Positions 25,358-32,960 of a DNA stretch of 32,960 nt are shown one piece after another. The position numbers and the translations under genes are program-made. The DNA comes from Alphaproteobacteria bacterium (GTDB taxonomy: Bacteria; Pseudomonadota; Alphaproteobacteria; Caulobacterales; Maricaulaceae). Location: positions 1-32,960 of the forward strand of contig JAJFFL010000021.1 in assembly GCA_021776705.1 (NCBI GenBank), given 5' to 3'. The notes beneath the pieces are model-generated. The model ran no database searches, was not told the DNA's origin, and saw only the letters and a program-made list of their open reading frames with translations. Numbering within the stretch: the stretch's first letter is position 1; each line of letters begins with the position of its first letter.

Positions 25358-27079
25358 ATGTCTCAAGGCGAGTTCTTGTCGGCGATCGACGCGCGCCTGC
25401 AGGCGCCGGGGCCGAAGCGCATCCTGTCGCTCGACGGCGGCGGCGTGAAGGGCATCCTCACCGCCGGCATGCTGGAAGTGATCGAGGACCGGCTGCGCGC
25501 GCGCATTCCCGATCCGGAAGCGAAAGAAAAGTTTCGCTTGTGCGACTACTTCGACCTGATCGGCGGCACGTCGACCGGCGCCATCATCGCCGCCCTGCTC
25601 GCGCTCGGGCTCAAGGCGGAGCAAGTCACCGAAGCCTACCGCGCGTTTTGTCCCGGGATTTTCAAACCGGGGTTTCGCGTGCCTATCTTTCAGTCAATCT
25701 ACGACCCGAAAAATTTCGAGCGCGTGATCCGCGCGACGCTCGCCGAAATCGCGCGCCGCTACGGCCGCGACCTGGACGCAATGACCCTCGACACCGAGAT
25801 GCTGCGCACCGGGTTCGCGGTGTTTTGCAAGCGCGCCGACACCGGCTCGCCCTGGATGCTCACCAACAATCCGCGGTCGATGTACTGGGACCATGCCACG
25901 GGCCCTTGGGCGGAATATTGGCGCGGCGTTTTCGAGCGTGAAGACGACAAACCGTTCCATCCCAACGCCAAGTATCCGCTCGGCGACGTGGTGCGGGCGA
26001 GCGCCGCAGCGCCGTTGTTTCTGGAGGCCGCGAAGATCAAAATCGGCGACGAGAAGACCGGCGTCTTCGTCGATGGGGCGGTAAGCACCAGCAACAACCC
26101 GGCGCTGCAGTTGTTTGTGACGGCGGCGTTGCGCGGTTACGATCAGCGCGCGGTCGACGACGGCAGACGCACGCCGTTCGGCTTTCGCTGGGCCACCGGA
26201 CCCGAGAACCTGTTTCTGTTGTCGCTCGGCACCGGGTCGCGGCGCGAGAAAATGAGATTCCGCAAGTACGTCGTCACCGAGCAAGTGGAAGCTGTCCGCG
26301 CGGTCACAGCGCTGACCACGATCATAGCCGACACGGTCAACAACGCGGTGGCGGTTCTCCAGGCCCTTTCCGCGCCCGCAAAGCCGGTGACGCTCAACAG
26401 CGAACTCTCGAACATCGACGGCTTGCTCGCTTCCGACACGCCGCTCTTGACGTTCCGACGGGTCGATCCGTCGATCGAACTCGACAAGCTCGACGCCGAG
26501 GCGCCCGGCGGCCCGCCGGGGCGCCGGAAGTCTTCGTGGCGCGACCACGCCAAGCGCGTAGGCCAACTCAGCGATCTTGACCGGGCGGACCCGCGCAACC
26601 TTGACTGGCTTCATCATATCGGACGGGTTCACGCCGAACGAGCCGTTGACGAAAAAGACTTTCCAGCCGCCTTCGACATCGAGGTTATGGGCGGCCCCGA
26701 TGGCCGCGCCGCCCGCCAGGCGGACGAAGCGGACCCCGCGCTGGTCGCGCGCATCGCCGAGGTGGTTCACGAGGCCCTGAGAGCCTGGAAGCTGTCGGCG
26801 GGCGAGGAGTCGCACCCGCATTGGAACGAAGCTCCTGAGTGGATGCGATCGTCGACGCTCGAGTCGGTCCGGTTCCGCATCGCCAATCCATCCGCTCCAG
26901 CTTCGGTGGAGCACGAGAGGTGGATGGCGGAAAGAGCGCGCGATGGTTGGCGACGAGGCCCGGAAAAGGACGAGACCGCCAAGACTCATCCGATGATGAT
27001 ACCCTATGCCGAGCTGCCGGAAGACGAGCGCAAGAAGGACGCTTTGATTATATCGGTGGTAGACGCGCTGATCCGGTAA
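25358..27079 (+). CDS. Patatin-like phospholipase fused to a C-terminal RyR domain
   Basis: This 573-aa protein has a patatin hydrolase at residues ~20-400: RILSLDGGGVKGILTAGML (oxyanion hole), LIGGTSTGAIIAALLALG (Ser72 nucleophile, intact GxSxG) and VFVDGAVSTSNNPAL (Asp239). Residues ~466-570 are a RyR domain (IAEVVHEALRAWK, WNEAPEWMRSSTLESVRFRI, HERWMAERARDGWRRGPEKD, KTHPMMIPYAELPEDERKKD). Patatins of this type hydrolyse membrane phospholipids; CapV-like relatives are CBASS effectors. A RyR sensor controlling the hydrolase is inference. The ATG at 25358 follows GGGGGAAGCC; the start at 25346 is a TTG. The solo RyR gene upstream points to duplication of the domain and a two-gene module. Confidence 0.88.
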   Translation: MSQGEFLSAIDARLQAPGPKRILSLDGGGVKGILTAGMLEVIEDRLRARIPDPEAKEKFRLCDYFDLIGGTSTGAIIAALLALGLKAEQVTEAYRAFCPGIFKPGFRVPIFQSIYDPKNFERVIRATLAEIARRYGRDLDAMTLDTEMLRTGFAVFCKRADTGSPWMLTNNPRSMYWDHATGPWAEYWRGVFEREDDKPFHPNAKYPLGDVVRASAAAPLFLEAAKIKIGDEKTGVFVDGAVSTSNNPALQLFVTAALRGYDQRAVDDGRRTPFGFRWATGPENLFLLSLGTGSRREKMRFRKYVVTEQVEAVRAVTALTTIIADTVNNAVAVLQALSAPAKPVTLNSELSNIDGLLASDTPLLTFRRVDPSIELDKLDAEAPGGPPGRRKSSWRDHAKRVGQLSDLDRADPRNLDWLHHIGRVHAERAVDEKDFPAAFDIEVMGGPDGRAARQADEADPALVARIAEVVHEALRAWKLSAGEESHPHWNEAPEWMRSSTLESVRFRIANPSAPASVEHERWMAERARDGWRRGPEKDETAKTHPMMIPYAELPEDERKKDALIISVVDALIR

Positions 27080-27300
27080 AGGCGGTGCTGGGAAAAAATG
27101 AACCTTCGGCCCTGCGAAACGGGCGTTGGTTTGGACCGTGACTTGAGTGTTCAACTGGGTGGTCCGTCTGCGTTTCAAATTCCTCGACCGCAGCATCCGC
27201 TTTTGTCACGGCGAGACCATCGATTCTCGATTTGGCAACTGAAGCGGATGTCATGCTTTGAACGCTTATCCATCCGGAACGCGCGCTATCCACCTGAAGC

Positions 27301-28347
27301 TCATTCTGCGGACTTGAGGATCGCCGTAACCGGATGATGGTCGGTATATTGGAAGCCGAAATTCCGGGTCGAGACATCGAGAATGTTCACATTCGGCGAG
27401 AAAAGGAGACCGTCAATAATGAAAGTCGCATTCTCCCCGGCGACGTAGGGCTTGTGCGCGGTCCGAACCGTTGGAGTCGAATCGTCAACTGCCCAGGTCC
27501 ATCCATCTGGAACAAGTTCCTGCGGGAACTCGCGAACCCAAAACAGATCCTCTTCGGACGTCGTGTTGTCGTTTCGATAGTCCGACAACAAGAGGTTCCA
27601 GTCGCCTCCAACAACGACGTGAGCCCCGCCGTCGTATGCCTCCTTCGCCAGCGCCAAGACGCGCCTTACCTGTGCTTCTCGAACCGCCGCCGTGTCCGTG
27701 TCAAAAGACGACAAGTGAATATTCATCAGCACCCAGCGATCCTCGGACGATTGATCAACGAACTCGATGACCTCGACGCCGTAGCGCTTGCGGAAGATGC
27801 CCAACGCAAAAGTCGGCTCCACCGGCAGCGCGCGGACCCGCGCTTCGTCGATCTTGAGAGCTGAATAGAATGCGTTTCCCACGCGGGTGCGCACCGGCGG
27901 CGGAACGAACCGAGTGTTCACTTCGGCTGTGAAGACGTGATCGTATCCGGCCAATGCCCGCGAAACGAGTCGTCGGACATTTGTCTGGTAGGTGCTCCAC
28001 GACGGCTCCGCGAGTTCCTGAATGAAATAAACGTCGGACCGTAGGCTCGGAATTGTCTTCGCGATCCAGGCCGCGTTTCTCTGCACCAGCGCTTTTTGCG
28101 CGGGGCGCATTTGAGTTCCGCCGTCCATCACAAAGTCGGCTTCGGCTCCCATCCCTGCGTAGCCGATATTCCAGGTCGTCACCTGCAACCACGGGCCGAC
28201 GAAGTCGACCGCATTCTGCGACCGGACAATCTGAATTGACGCGCTGTCGCGGCGGACCTGCTGCCGATTCACCAACGCGATGACCGCCGCCCAGGCCGCT
28301 AGGAGCGCGAACACCAAGACGAGCGCGATTGCTAGCTTCTTGAGCAA
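27301..28347 (-). CDS. Membrane-anchored endonuclease/exonuclease/phosphatase-fold protein
   Basis: The 348-aa protein has an N-terminal membrane anchor or signal (KKLAIALVLVFALLAAWAAVIALV) followed by an EEP (DNase I/sphingomyelinase/phosphatase) fold. The fold motifs are present in order: TTWNIGYAG (Asn), FIQELAEP (Glu), LMNIHLSS (His), VVGGDWNLL (Asp/Asn), ATFIIDGLL (Asp) and YTDHHPV (terminal DH). The catalytic set looks complete, so it should be active on a phosphodiester or phosphomonoester, outside the cytoplasm. Nucleic acid, inositol phosphate or sphingolipid substrates are all possible. The start is a TTG at 28347 after GGGAG; no ATG fits before the anchor. Confidence 0.85.
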   Translation of the reverse strand: MLKKLAIALVLVFALLAAWAAVIALVNRQQVRRDSASIQIVRSQNAVDFVGPWLQVTTWNIGYAGMGAEADFVMDGGTQMRPAQKALVQRNAAWIAKTIPSLRSDVYFIQELAEPSWSTYQTNVRRLVSRALAGYDHVFTAEVNTRFVPPPVRTRVGNAFYSALKIDEARVRALPVEPTFALGIFRKRYGVEVIEFVDQSSEDRWVLMNIHLSSFDTDTAAVREAQVRRVLALAKEAYDGGAHVVVGGDWNLLLSDYRNDNTTSEEDLFWVREFPQELVPDGWTWAVDDSTPTVRTAHKPYVAGENATFIIDGLLFSPNVNILDVSTRNFGFQYTDHHPVTAILKSAE

Positions 28348-28531
28348 TCCGCCGCTCCCATTTTGATTTCAACCGGGTCCCAAAGGCTCAAAGCTCACTC
28401 CATGAATTTGGCGATACGAGTGTCTCAATTCACGGTTTGTCGAGAACATCAACAAGGACGCTGACATGCCTTCGTCAAATTTCTACCGAATTGTTGCGGT
28501 TAGAACCTGGGAGAAGTCAGGGGGAAACGTC

Positions 28532-28993
28532 ATGCGGCTCTGGCAGGGATTCTTCTGTTCCATTACGGTTGCTTTCGCATTCATCGCCCCCGCATCGGCC
28601 GGGGAGCCGGTGGGCGAACGCTGCCGCCCGCATGTCACCGCGACGGCAAGCTTGGCGTTCGACGACATTGACCACCGCCGCTGGTACGACCGCTTCTGGA
28701 CGGGACGATGTCAGGGTTTGGGGTTTTGCTTGTCCGGTTCTCCGAATTGGAATGAAACCGCCGGGTCACTGGAGTCGCGCTCCGCTCCTGGGCAAGAATC
28801 AAATACTCGAGCGGCCGCTTGCGAACTTGGCGAACTGGTCGGTCATGAATGGGCGCGCGACAACGCCGTACGATGCATCGACACCGCCGACGTAAGGCGA
28901 TGGGGCCGCAGCCTAACGAGTACGGCGACCCCGCTCGAAACCTTGGGAACCGTTAGACGCCAAGCGGAAGCCAAGTTGTCGTGCTCTCGCTGA
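28532..28993 (+). CDS. Small secreted protein of unknown function
   Basis: The 153-aa product starts with a signal peptide (WQGFFCSITVAFAFIAPASA, cleavage near SAG). The mature part contains several cysteines (RCRPH, RCQGLGFCLSG, AAACELG, VRCIDT, LSCSR), suggesting disulfides in the periplasm. No family is recognised. The ATG at 28532 has AGGGGGAAA upstream and begins the signal peptide, so it is preferred over 28466. It is divergent from the EEP gene and ends 13 bp from the convergent end of the TIR membrane gene. Confidence 0.6.
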   Translation: MRLWQGFFCSITVAFAFIAPASAGEPVGERCRPHVTATASLAFDDIDHRRWYDRFWTGRCQGLGFCLSGSPNWNETAGSLESRSAPGQESNTRAAACELGELVGHEWARDNAVRCIDTADVRRWGRSLTSTATPLETLGTVRRQAEAKLSCSR

Positions 28994-29006
28994 GCGTAGA
29001 CGTTGA

Positions 29007-30914
29007 TCATGAATTGCCCGCCATGACTCGCGACAAAGCGACGAGGGACAAGAAGACGATCACCAGAACGCCGACCTTGTAGAATACGAAGCTCGCCAGA
29101 AACATGATCACGACCGCGACCACCGTTAGCATGCCGGGCGAGTCCGTCGGCCATACTCGTATCCGCTTCAAGCGTTGACGAATTTCCTCATCGGAGAGAT
29201 TGGTAATCCGACGCAGGCGTGCAACGCCGATGTTTTCAAGTTCGTCGAACACGACCCGACGGCCGGCGCTCGCCGCCTGGCGAAGGAACAAGTAAAATCC
29301 ACCCAAGAACCCGATAACAATGAAAGCGAAGATGACCCACGTGAAGACGTTTTGAGGCGCCGTGCTGGGCGTATTCTCCGAGAACAGGTACCCGGTGATC
29401 TGGTCTAGGGCTTCTCGCGACGGATCCTGGACGAACGCCTGGATCATCCAAACGTCAGGAAGATAGAAACTCAATATGTTTGAGTCCGACGTGCGCATGT
29501 AGATGTTCTGCGCGCTCATGAAATAGCAGACGATCATCACGATGAAGAACACCGCCAATCCATAACCGAAGAACGCCCCGAGAGCCTCAAAACCACGTCG
29601 GCGGTCCTTCGAATTCAGATCCGGGATCACGGTCAGTCGATACGCATGGGTCACGCCCGGGAAAAACGCCAACCCGACACCGATCAAAATGAACATGAAC
29701 GAAAACAGCGAACCCACGCCGACGCCGGCATAAAGAGCGTAGACCGTGATGTCGAAGTAGCGGTTCGCGTCAGGATCGGTCGACACGGGGTCGCGGCGAT
29801 CGAGGTAGGCGGCGATCGACCAGTCCCGCTCCAAGCTGGGATGATCCAACGGATAGCCGTCGCCTCCGGAAACCTCGGAGATGACGTTTATCTTTCTATG
29901 TTCCGCCGGAGAATCCGCGATCGACGCGACCACTTGGTGGTAGTCGACGGCGGCGTACGAAAGTGCAAGGGAACTGACGAACAACATCGAAAAAACAACG
30001 AACCGCCCGATGTGCTTTTGCATGCGCAAGAAGTCAGGATGCTCCGCCGTGATTGGGTCGAGGTCGGTGGTTAGAATCATGCGGCGCTGAACCATTTCGC
30101 GGCCGGCGCGTCGCAGCTCAGACAGAGCCAGAAAAATAAGAGACCATGCCAGCGGCAACAAAACCACCGCCGTCAGGCTCCAATTCAACGCCGGAATGAA
30201 CCCGACTTGCTTTGCGCCAGTGTCCAACGCGGCGTCGCCGCCGAGGGAAGGCTCCCAGGTGACGAAACCAACGTTGATGAGGCCGGCGGCGATGATCACG
30301 CAAAATCCGACGGAGAAGGTGATCAAAAACACGGCGATGGCGGTCATCGTGCGCGCCGGCGATTGACGCGTAAATTTCGTCGCGCCGGATTCGGTCGTAG
30401 TTGACTCCGGCGTCGCTGTCGTCGCGATGGCCGAATGTTCAGGCGCGGAATCAGGTTGCGGCGAAATTAGATTGGTGGGATTCGCCGTTCTCATAGACTT
30501 TGGTTGAGCGCCATCGACACGAATCTCGAGTTTCGCCAGAGCGCGCAAAATCGCGTTCGTGTTCGAAACGCGTTCGACGTTGAATTCTCGAAAGCCGTAC
30601 GGCACGCGACTGAGACTGAACCCGTCGATGCACGTAGCGACCAGTTTTTCGTCAAGCACGCCTGTCAACGACTCTTCGCGCACCCAATGGGAGCGAATCG
30701 AGGCGTCGGACCAAATGACAATGACGGCGGCAGCAGAAGTGACCACGTCGCCGATGCGAATGCGAAACGCTTCCGTGGAGAGCAGATCTTCGTCCCACCA
30801 GACGTCGTAGCCCAAGCTCGTCAGGGCGTCCTTGAGCGAGCGCGCATGCTCGACATCGACGTGCGCGTAGGAAATGAAGATCGTCTTGGCCGACGCTGGC
30901 GCAGGTCCCCCCAT
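29007..30914 (-). CDS. TIR-domain protein with C-terminal multi-pass membrane region
   Basis: The 635-aa protein opens with a TIR domain (about residues 10-135: TIFISYAHVDVEHARSLKDAL, GYDVWWDEDL, AAVIVIWSDASIRSHWVREESL). The Glu following SHW is placed like the catalytic Glu of NADase TIRs. A low-complexity Ser/Thr/Pro linker leads to about eight membrane segments with long loops. TIR plus membrane pore-like architecture suggests a membrane-acting signalling or immune effector; this is inference. ATG 30914 is chosen: GAGGGGG lies five bases upstream and the TIR domain begins ten residues later. The listed GTG at 31004 would start upstream of the candidate -10/-35, and 30971 has no spacing to its purine run. 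Confidence 0.8.
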   Translation of the reverse strand: MGGPAPASAKTIFISYAHVDVEHARSLKDALTSLGYDVWWDEDLLSTEAFRIRIGDVVTSAAAVIVIWSDASIRSHWVREESLTGVLDEKLVATCIDGFSLSRVPYGFREFNVERVSNTNAILRALAKLEIRVDGAQPKSMRTANPTNLISPQPDSAPEHSAIATTATPESTTTESGATKFTRQSPARTMTAIAVFLITFSVGFCVIIAAGLINVGFVTWEPSLGGDAALDTGAKQVGFIPALNWSLTAVVLLPLAWSLIFLALSELRRAGREMVQRRMILTTDLDPITAEHPDFLRMQKHIGRFVVFSMLFVSSLALSYAAVDYHQVVASIADSPAEHRKINVISEVSGGDGYPLDHPSLERDWSIAAYLDRRDPVSTDPDANRYFDITVYALYAGVGVGSLFSFMFILIGVGLAFFPGVTHAYRLTVIPDLNSKDRRRGFEALGAFFGYGLAVFFIVMIVCYFMSAQNIYMRTSDSNILSFYLPDVWMIQAFVQDPSREALDQITGYLFSENTPSTAPQNVFTWVIFAFIVIGFLGGFYLFLRQAASAGRRVVFDELENIGVARLRRITNLSDEEIRQRLKRIRVWPTDSPGMLTVVAVVIMFLASFVFYKVGVLVIVFLSLVALSRVMAGNS

Positions 30915-31020
30915 CGCCCCCTCGACATGTCGTGGCCCCGGATCGATTGGGGCCGCAGGAATTATTTCCATCCCTCCAAGAAAGGCAATTCTATTCGCCA
31001 ACACGGCGTGCGAGACGATG
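30898..31020 (-). repeat. 123-bp copy (2): native 5' region of the TIR membrane gene
   Basis: This is the intact counterpart of 5049-5171 (119 of 123 bases identical). It spans promoter, dyad, ribosome binding site, start codon and the first six codons of the TIR membrane gene. Three of the four differences cluster between the -35 and -10 elements and none changes those hexamers. Confidence 0.9.
30960..30988 (-). promoter_or_regulatory. Candidate sigma-70 promoter of the TIR membrane gene
   Basis: On the minus strand TTGCCT (30988-30983) and ATAATT (30965-30960) are 17 bp apart. A start about 7 bp on would place the dyad GGCCCC-N9-GGGGCC (30954-30934) at the very 5' end of the mRNA, with the ribosome binding site after it. 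The same hexamers and spacing are kept in the orphan copy at 5111-5139. Confidence 0.55.
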
Positions 31021-31077
31021 AGTTCAATGGCCGGTCAAAACTAATTCTCGAAACTGGCCACCAGAGCCAAGCGCTTC

Positions 31078-31129
31078 AAAACCGCCGGACTCTAACTTGG
31101 TGCTCTGGCCACCTCGAAGGGGCAGTCCA
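31078..31129 (+). mobile_element. Remnant of the IS3-family right end
   Basis: AAACCGCCGGACTCTAACTT...GGCCACCTCGAAGGGGCAGTCCA matches the last ~50 bp of the IS at 4999-5050 (AAACCGCCGGAATCTAACTT...), apart from a few substitutions and a 2-bp deletion. Unlike that copy it keeps the full terminal repeat, the reverse complement of TGGACTGCCCC at the left end. It lies directly against direct repeat B. Only the end remains, a footprint of a deletion or recombination involving a second IS copy. Confidence 0.85.
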
Positions 31130-31371
31130 CGCCGGTGCACACGTGTGCACCTGAGATGAAAGCGCGACGTAGATTGAAAAAGCGCCGCCTGTCCTCTCCG
31201 CCAATATGCGAAATTGCATAAGCCTCTAATTTTGTTGGCGTATCAGCGGAAATAGAGCAGACGGAGGGATACGTAGCCCTCTCTATTCCAATTGCTAAGC
31301 GGTTGATTTTACGTCGTTCGCGCGGAAAAAGGCGGAGAGAATTGTAACAGCCGATCGTAACAGCGCATCAA
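31130..31371 (+). repeat. Direct repeat B bounding the island (right copy)
   Basis: This is the same-orientation counterpart of 16215-16452. It starts at the base after the IS terminal GTCCA. It holds no start codon for a long ORF. The region 31018-31409 around it has no gene: 31021-31077 is unassigned and 31372-31409 is the short tail after the RND gene. Confidence 0.9.
31134..31151. repeat. Perfect 18-bp palindrome GGTGCACACGTGTGCACC
   Basis: The first bases of repeat B form a perfect palindrome without a spacer; copy A has one changed base (…GTGCAAC). Such symmetry fits a dimeric DNA-binding protein or a recombination crossover site. Function unknown. Confidence 0.8.
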
Positions 31372-31409
31372 CCCTCAAGCCCGGCGTTCTGTCGCCTAGG
31401 TGTACGAAC

Positions 31410-32960
31410 CTACCCAGCGGACCCCTCCTCCCTGCGTTCGTCCTCCCCAAACGCGCCTGCAAAGGCAGCCGCTCCGTCGGGAAGGGGCGCGAACCAGCGA
31501 TGCAGGGCTGGCAACACGAGCAGCGTCAAGACCGTTGAGGTGGCGAGACCGCCGGTAACGACGGTGGCAAGCGGGCGCTGCACCTCGGCTCCGACGCCGG
31601 TGGCGAAGAGGAGCGGCGCCAATCCGAGAGCGGTCGTCAAGGCGGTCATCAAAACCGGCCGAGCGCGCAACGCAGCGGCGTCGAGCGCGAGTTCATCGAG
31701 CGATCGGCCCGCGCGTGCGAAGTCATCCAAGAAGCTGACGAGCACCATCCCGTTGCCAAGCGCGATGCCGAACAATGCGATGAATCCCACCGTGGCCGGC
31801 ACCGACACCGGTAGTCCGGCCAGCCAAAGCGCAATCGCGCCGCCTGTAAGAGCGAGCGGGATGTTCAAGAGGATCAGAATTGAAGACTTAAGACGCCCGA
31901 ATGTCAGCAATAGGATCAACAAGACGATGCCAAGTGTGACGGGAATGACCACGGCGAAGCGCTCGTTCGCCTTCTGCTGCAACTCGAACTGTCCGCCCCA
32001 CGCGACGCGGTAACCGGGAGGAAGCGAGAGTTCGCGATCAACACGCGCCCGCGCTTCTTCGACGAATGAGCCGATGTCGCGACCCCGCACGTTGGCCTGC
32101 ACGGTTATGAAGCGCTGCCCGTCCTCACGGGTGATCTGACGAGGCCCCACAAGCAGTTCAATGTCCGCAACATCATCGAGCAACACGCGCGCGCCGCCAG
32201 GGGCGGAAAGCACGATGCGGCGTACGGCTTCCGGCGAAGACCGCGCATTCTCTCGAAACCGTACAACGATCGGGAATTGACGGACACCATCAAACACGAC
32301 GCCCGCTTCCGCTCCTCCTACTGCGGCGCGGAGTGCGTCAAGCGCGTCTTCCACATCAAGGCCGTAGCGGCCGATCGCAGCGCGATCCACGGTTACGACA
32401 AGTTGCGGCGCGCCTGTGATTTGGTCGGCCTGCACGTCCGTAGCGCCTTCCACCTCTTGGAGCATCGACTGCAAGAGCCGGGATCGGTCCAAGAGCACGT
32501 CAGTGTCCGGGCCGAATATCTTGACCGCCAGTTCGGCGCGCGTTCCAGTCAGCAGCTCGTCAACGGACATGGCGATCGGCTGACCGACGTTGGCGAGCAC
32601 GCCGGGGGCGTCCTCCAGAAACTCCGACAGCGCATCGCGAAGCTCTGAGGGAGACATGTCACCGCGCCATTCGATGCGCGGCTTTAGCGCAATAAACGAT
32701 TCCGCGTTGTTCGTCGGGTCAGCGTGCGCGCCGACCTCTCCGCGCCCGATGCGGCTCACGATTTCATCAATTTCAGGGAACGAGTCGAGCAGTCGCCGCT
32801 CCAGCCGCGTCATCGTTTCACGCGCTTCCGTCAGGGAGATCGACGGCGCCATGGTGACGCGCAACATGATGTCGCCCTCTTCGAGGGCGGGCGTGAATTC
32901 CGAGCCCAGCCTTGACGCCGCAACTCCGCCTAGGACCAAGAGCCCGACAGCAAGGCCGAC
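31410..32960 (-). CDS. CzcA/CusA-type heavy-metal efflux RND permease, C-terminal part
   Basis: The frame runs off the right end of the window, so the first half is missing; about 516 residues are visible. It begins in a membrane segment, followed by GSEFTPALEEGDIMLRVTMAPS, a hallmark of the HME-RND family. The second periplasmic porter domain and six C-terminal membrane segments follow (FAVVIPVTLGIVLLILLLTF, TVGFIALFGIALGNGMVLVSF, PVLMTALTTALGLAPLLFATG). It is the inner-membrane proton-driven pump of a tripartite efflux system for divalent or monovalent metal ions. The specific metal cannot be assigned without the N-terminal half. It ends in an acidic tail (FGEDERREEGSAG). The CzcB and CzcC partners would be expected upstream, beyond the window. 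Confidence 0.92.
   Translation of the reverse strand, partial: VGLAVGLLVLGGVAASRLGSEFTPALEEGDIMLRVTMAPSISLTEARETMTRLERRLLDSFPEIDEIVSRIGRGEVGAHADPTNNAESFIALKPRIEWRGDMSPSELRDALSEFLEDAPGVLANVGQPIAMSVDELLTGTRAELAVKIFGPDTDVLLDRSRLLQSMLQEVEGATDVQADQITGAPQLVVTVDRAAIGRYGLDVEDALDALRAAVGGAEAGVVFDGVRQFPIVVRFRENARSSPEAVRRIVLSAPGGARVLLDDVADIELLVGPRQITREDGQRFITVQANVRGRDIGSFVEEARARVDRELSLPPGYRVAWGGQFELQQKANERFAVVIPVTLGIVLLILLLTFGRLKSSILILLNIPLALTGGAIALWLAGLPVSVPATVGFIALFGIALGNGMVLVSFLDDFARAGRSLDELALDAAALRARPVLMTALTTALGLAPLLFATGVGAEVQRPLATVVTGGLATSTVLTLLVLPALHRWFAPLPDGAAAFAGAFGEDERREEGSAG

Noticed and set aside
24931-27079. CBASS operon
   Set aside because: A patatin effector is present, but no CD-NTase, Cap2/Cap3 or HORMA/TRIP13 genes are in the window, so calling CBASS is not supported.
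25694-27196. 500-aa minus-strand ORF opposite the patatin-RyR gene
   Set aside because: It is a shadow ORF in GC-rich DNA; the plus frame has intact catalytic and RyR motifs.
16911-30914. Thoeris system
   Set aside because: TIR proteins are present, but there is no ThsA-like SIR2-SLOG or Macro-SLOG effector beside them.

Overview
The window looks like an alphaproteobacterial chromosome or large plasmid segment. It is GC-rich, codon use is strongly G/C-ending, ribosome binding sites are of GGAG type, and the gene families fit (D-3-hydroxybutyrate dehydrogenase, class III cyclase, NDH-2, Tat-type secretion). Caulobacterales/Hyphomonadales-like or Rhizobiales-like is my guess from style only. 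No rRNA, tRNA or CRISPR array was seen.

Layout. (1) 1-3.8 kb is a metal-resistance block: the C-terminus of a Cu(I) P1B-type ATPase, a DUF411 metal-binding protein, and a merT-merP-merA operon behind a MerR-type promoter with 19-bp spacing. There is no merR in the window. (2) 3.8-5.6 kb is a scar. An IS3-family element (IS407-like) cuts a small ORF after merA. Its right end is damaged and fused to a 123-bp copy of the 5' region of a TIR gene that lies 26 kb away. A decayed fragment of an unrelated gene follows. (3) 5.7-15.9 kb is ordinary metabolic/envelope sequence: secreted cupin, MFS transporter, bdhA, RssA-like patatin, membrane class III cyclase, a 46-aa ORF, DoxX-like protein, NDH-2, MBL hydrolase, LysR regulator, a small membrane protein and an AhpD-like protein. 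(4) 16.2-31.4 kb is an accessory island bounded by two direct copies of a ~240-bp repeat. (5) From 31.4 kb to the end is the C-terminal half of a CzcA/CusA-type RND metal efflux pump.

The island is the most interesting part. It holds a TIR-TM-WD40 protein with a secreted Sel1-like partner, a polytopic membrane protein, an 856-aa lipoprotein-like membrane protein with an LRSFEDD-type (TIR/SLOG-like) cytosolic domain, a stand-alone RyR domain protein, a patatin phospholipase fused to a second RyR domain, a membrane-anchored endonuclease/exonuclease/phosphatase-fold enzyme, a small secreted protein, and a TIR protein with about eight membrane segments. TIR, patatin and RyR domains recur in bacterial immunity and nucleotide-signalling systems. 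My inference is that this is a cluster of candidate anti-phage or stress-signalling modules. The RyR/RyR-patatin pair is the tightest candidate system: a proposed ligand sensor coupled to a membrane-lipid-degrading effector. No cyclase of the CD-NTase type is visible nearby.

The IS fragments, the 123-bp duplicated promoter piece and the long direct repeats show that the metal-resistance and TIR segments have been rearranged against each other.
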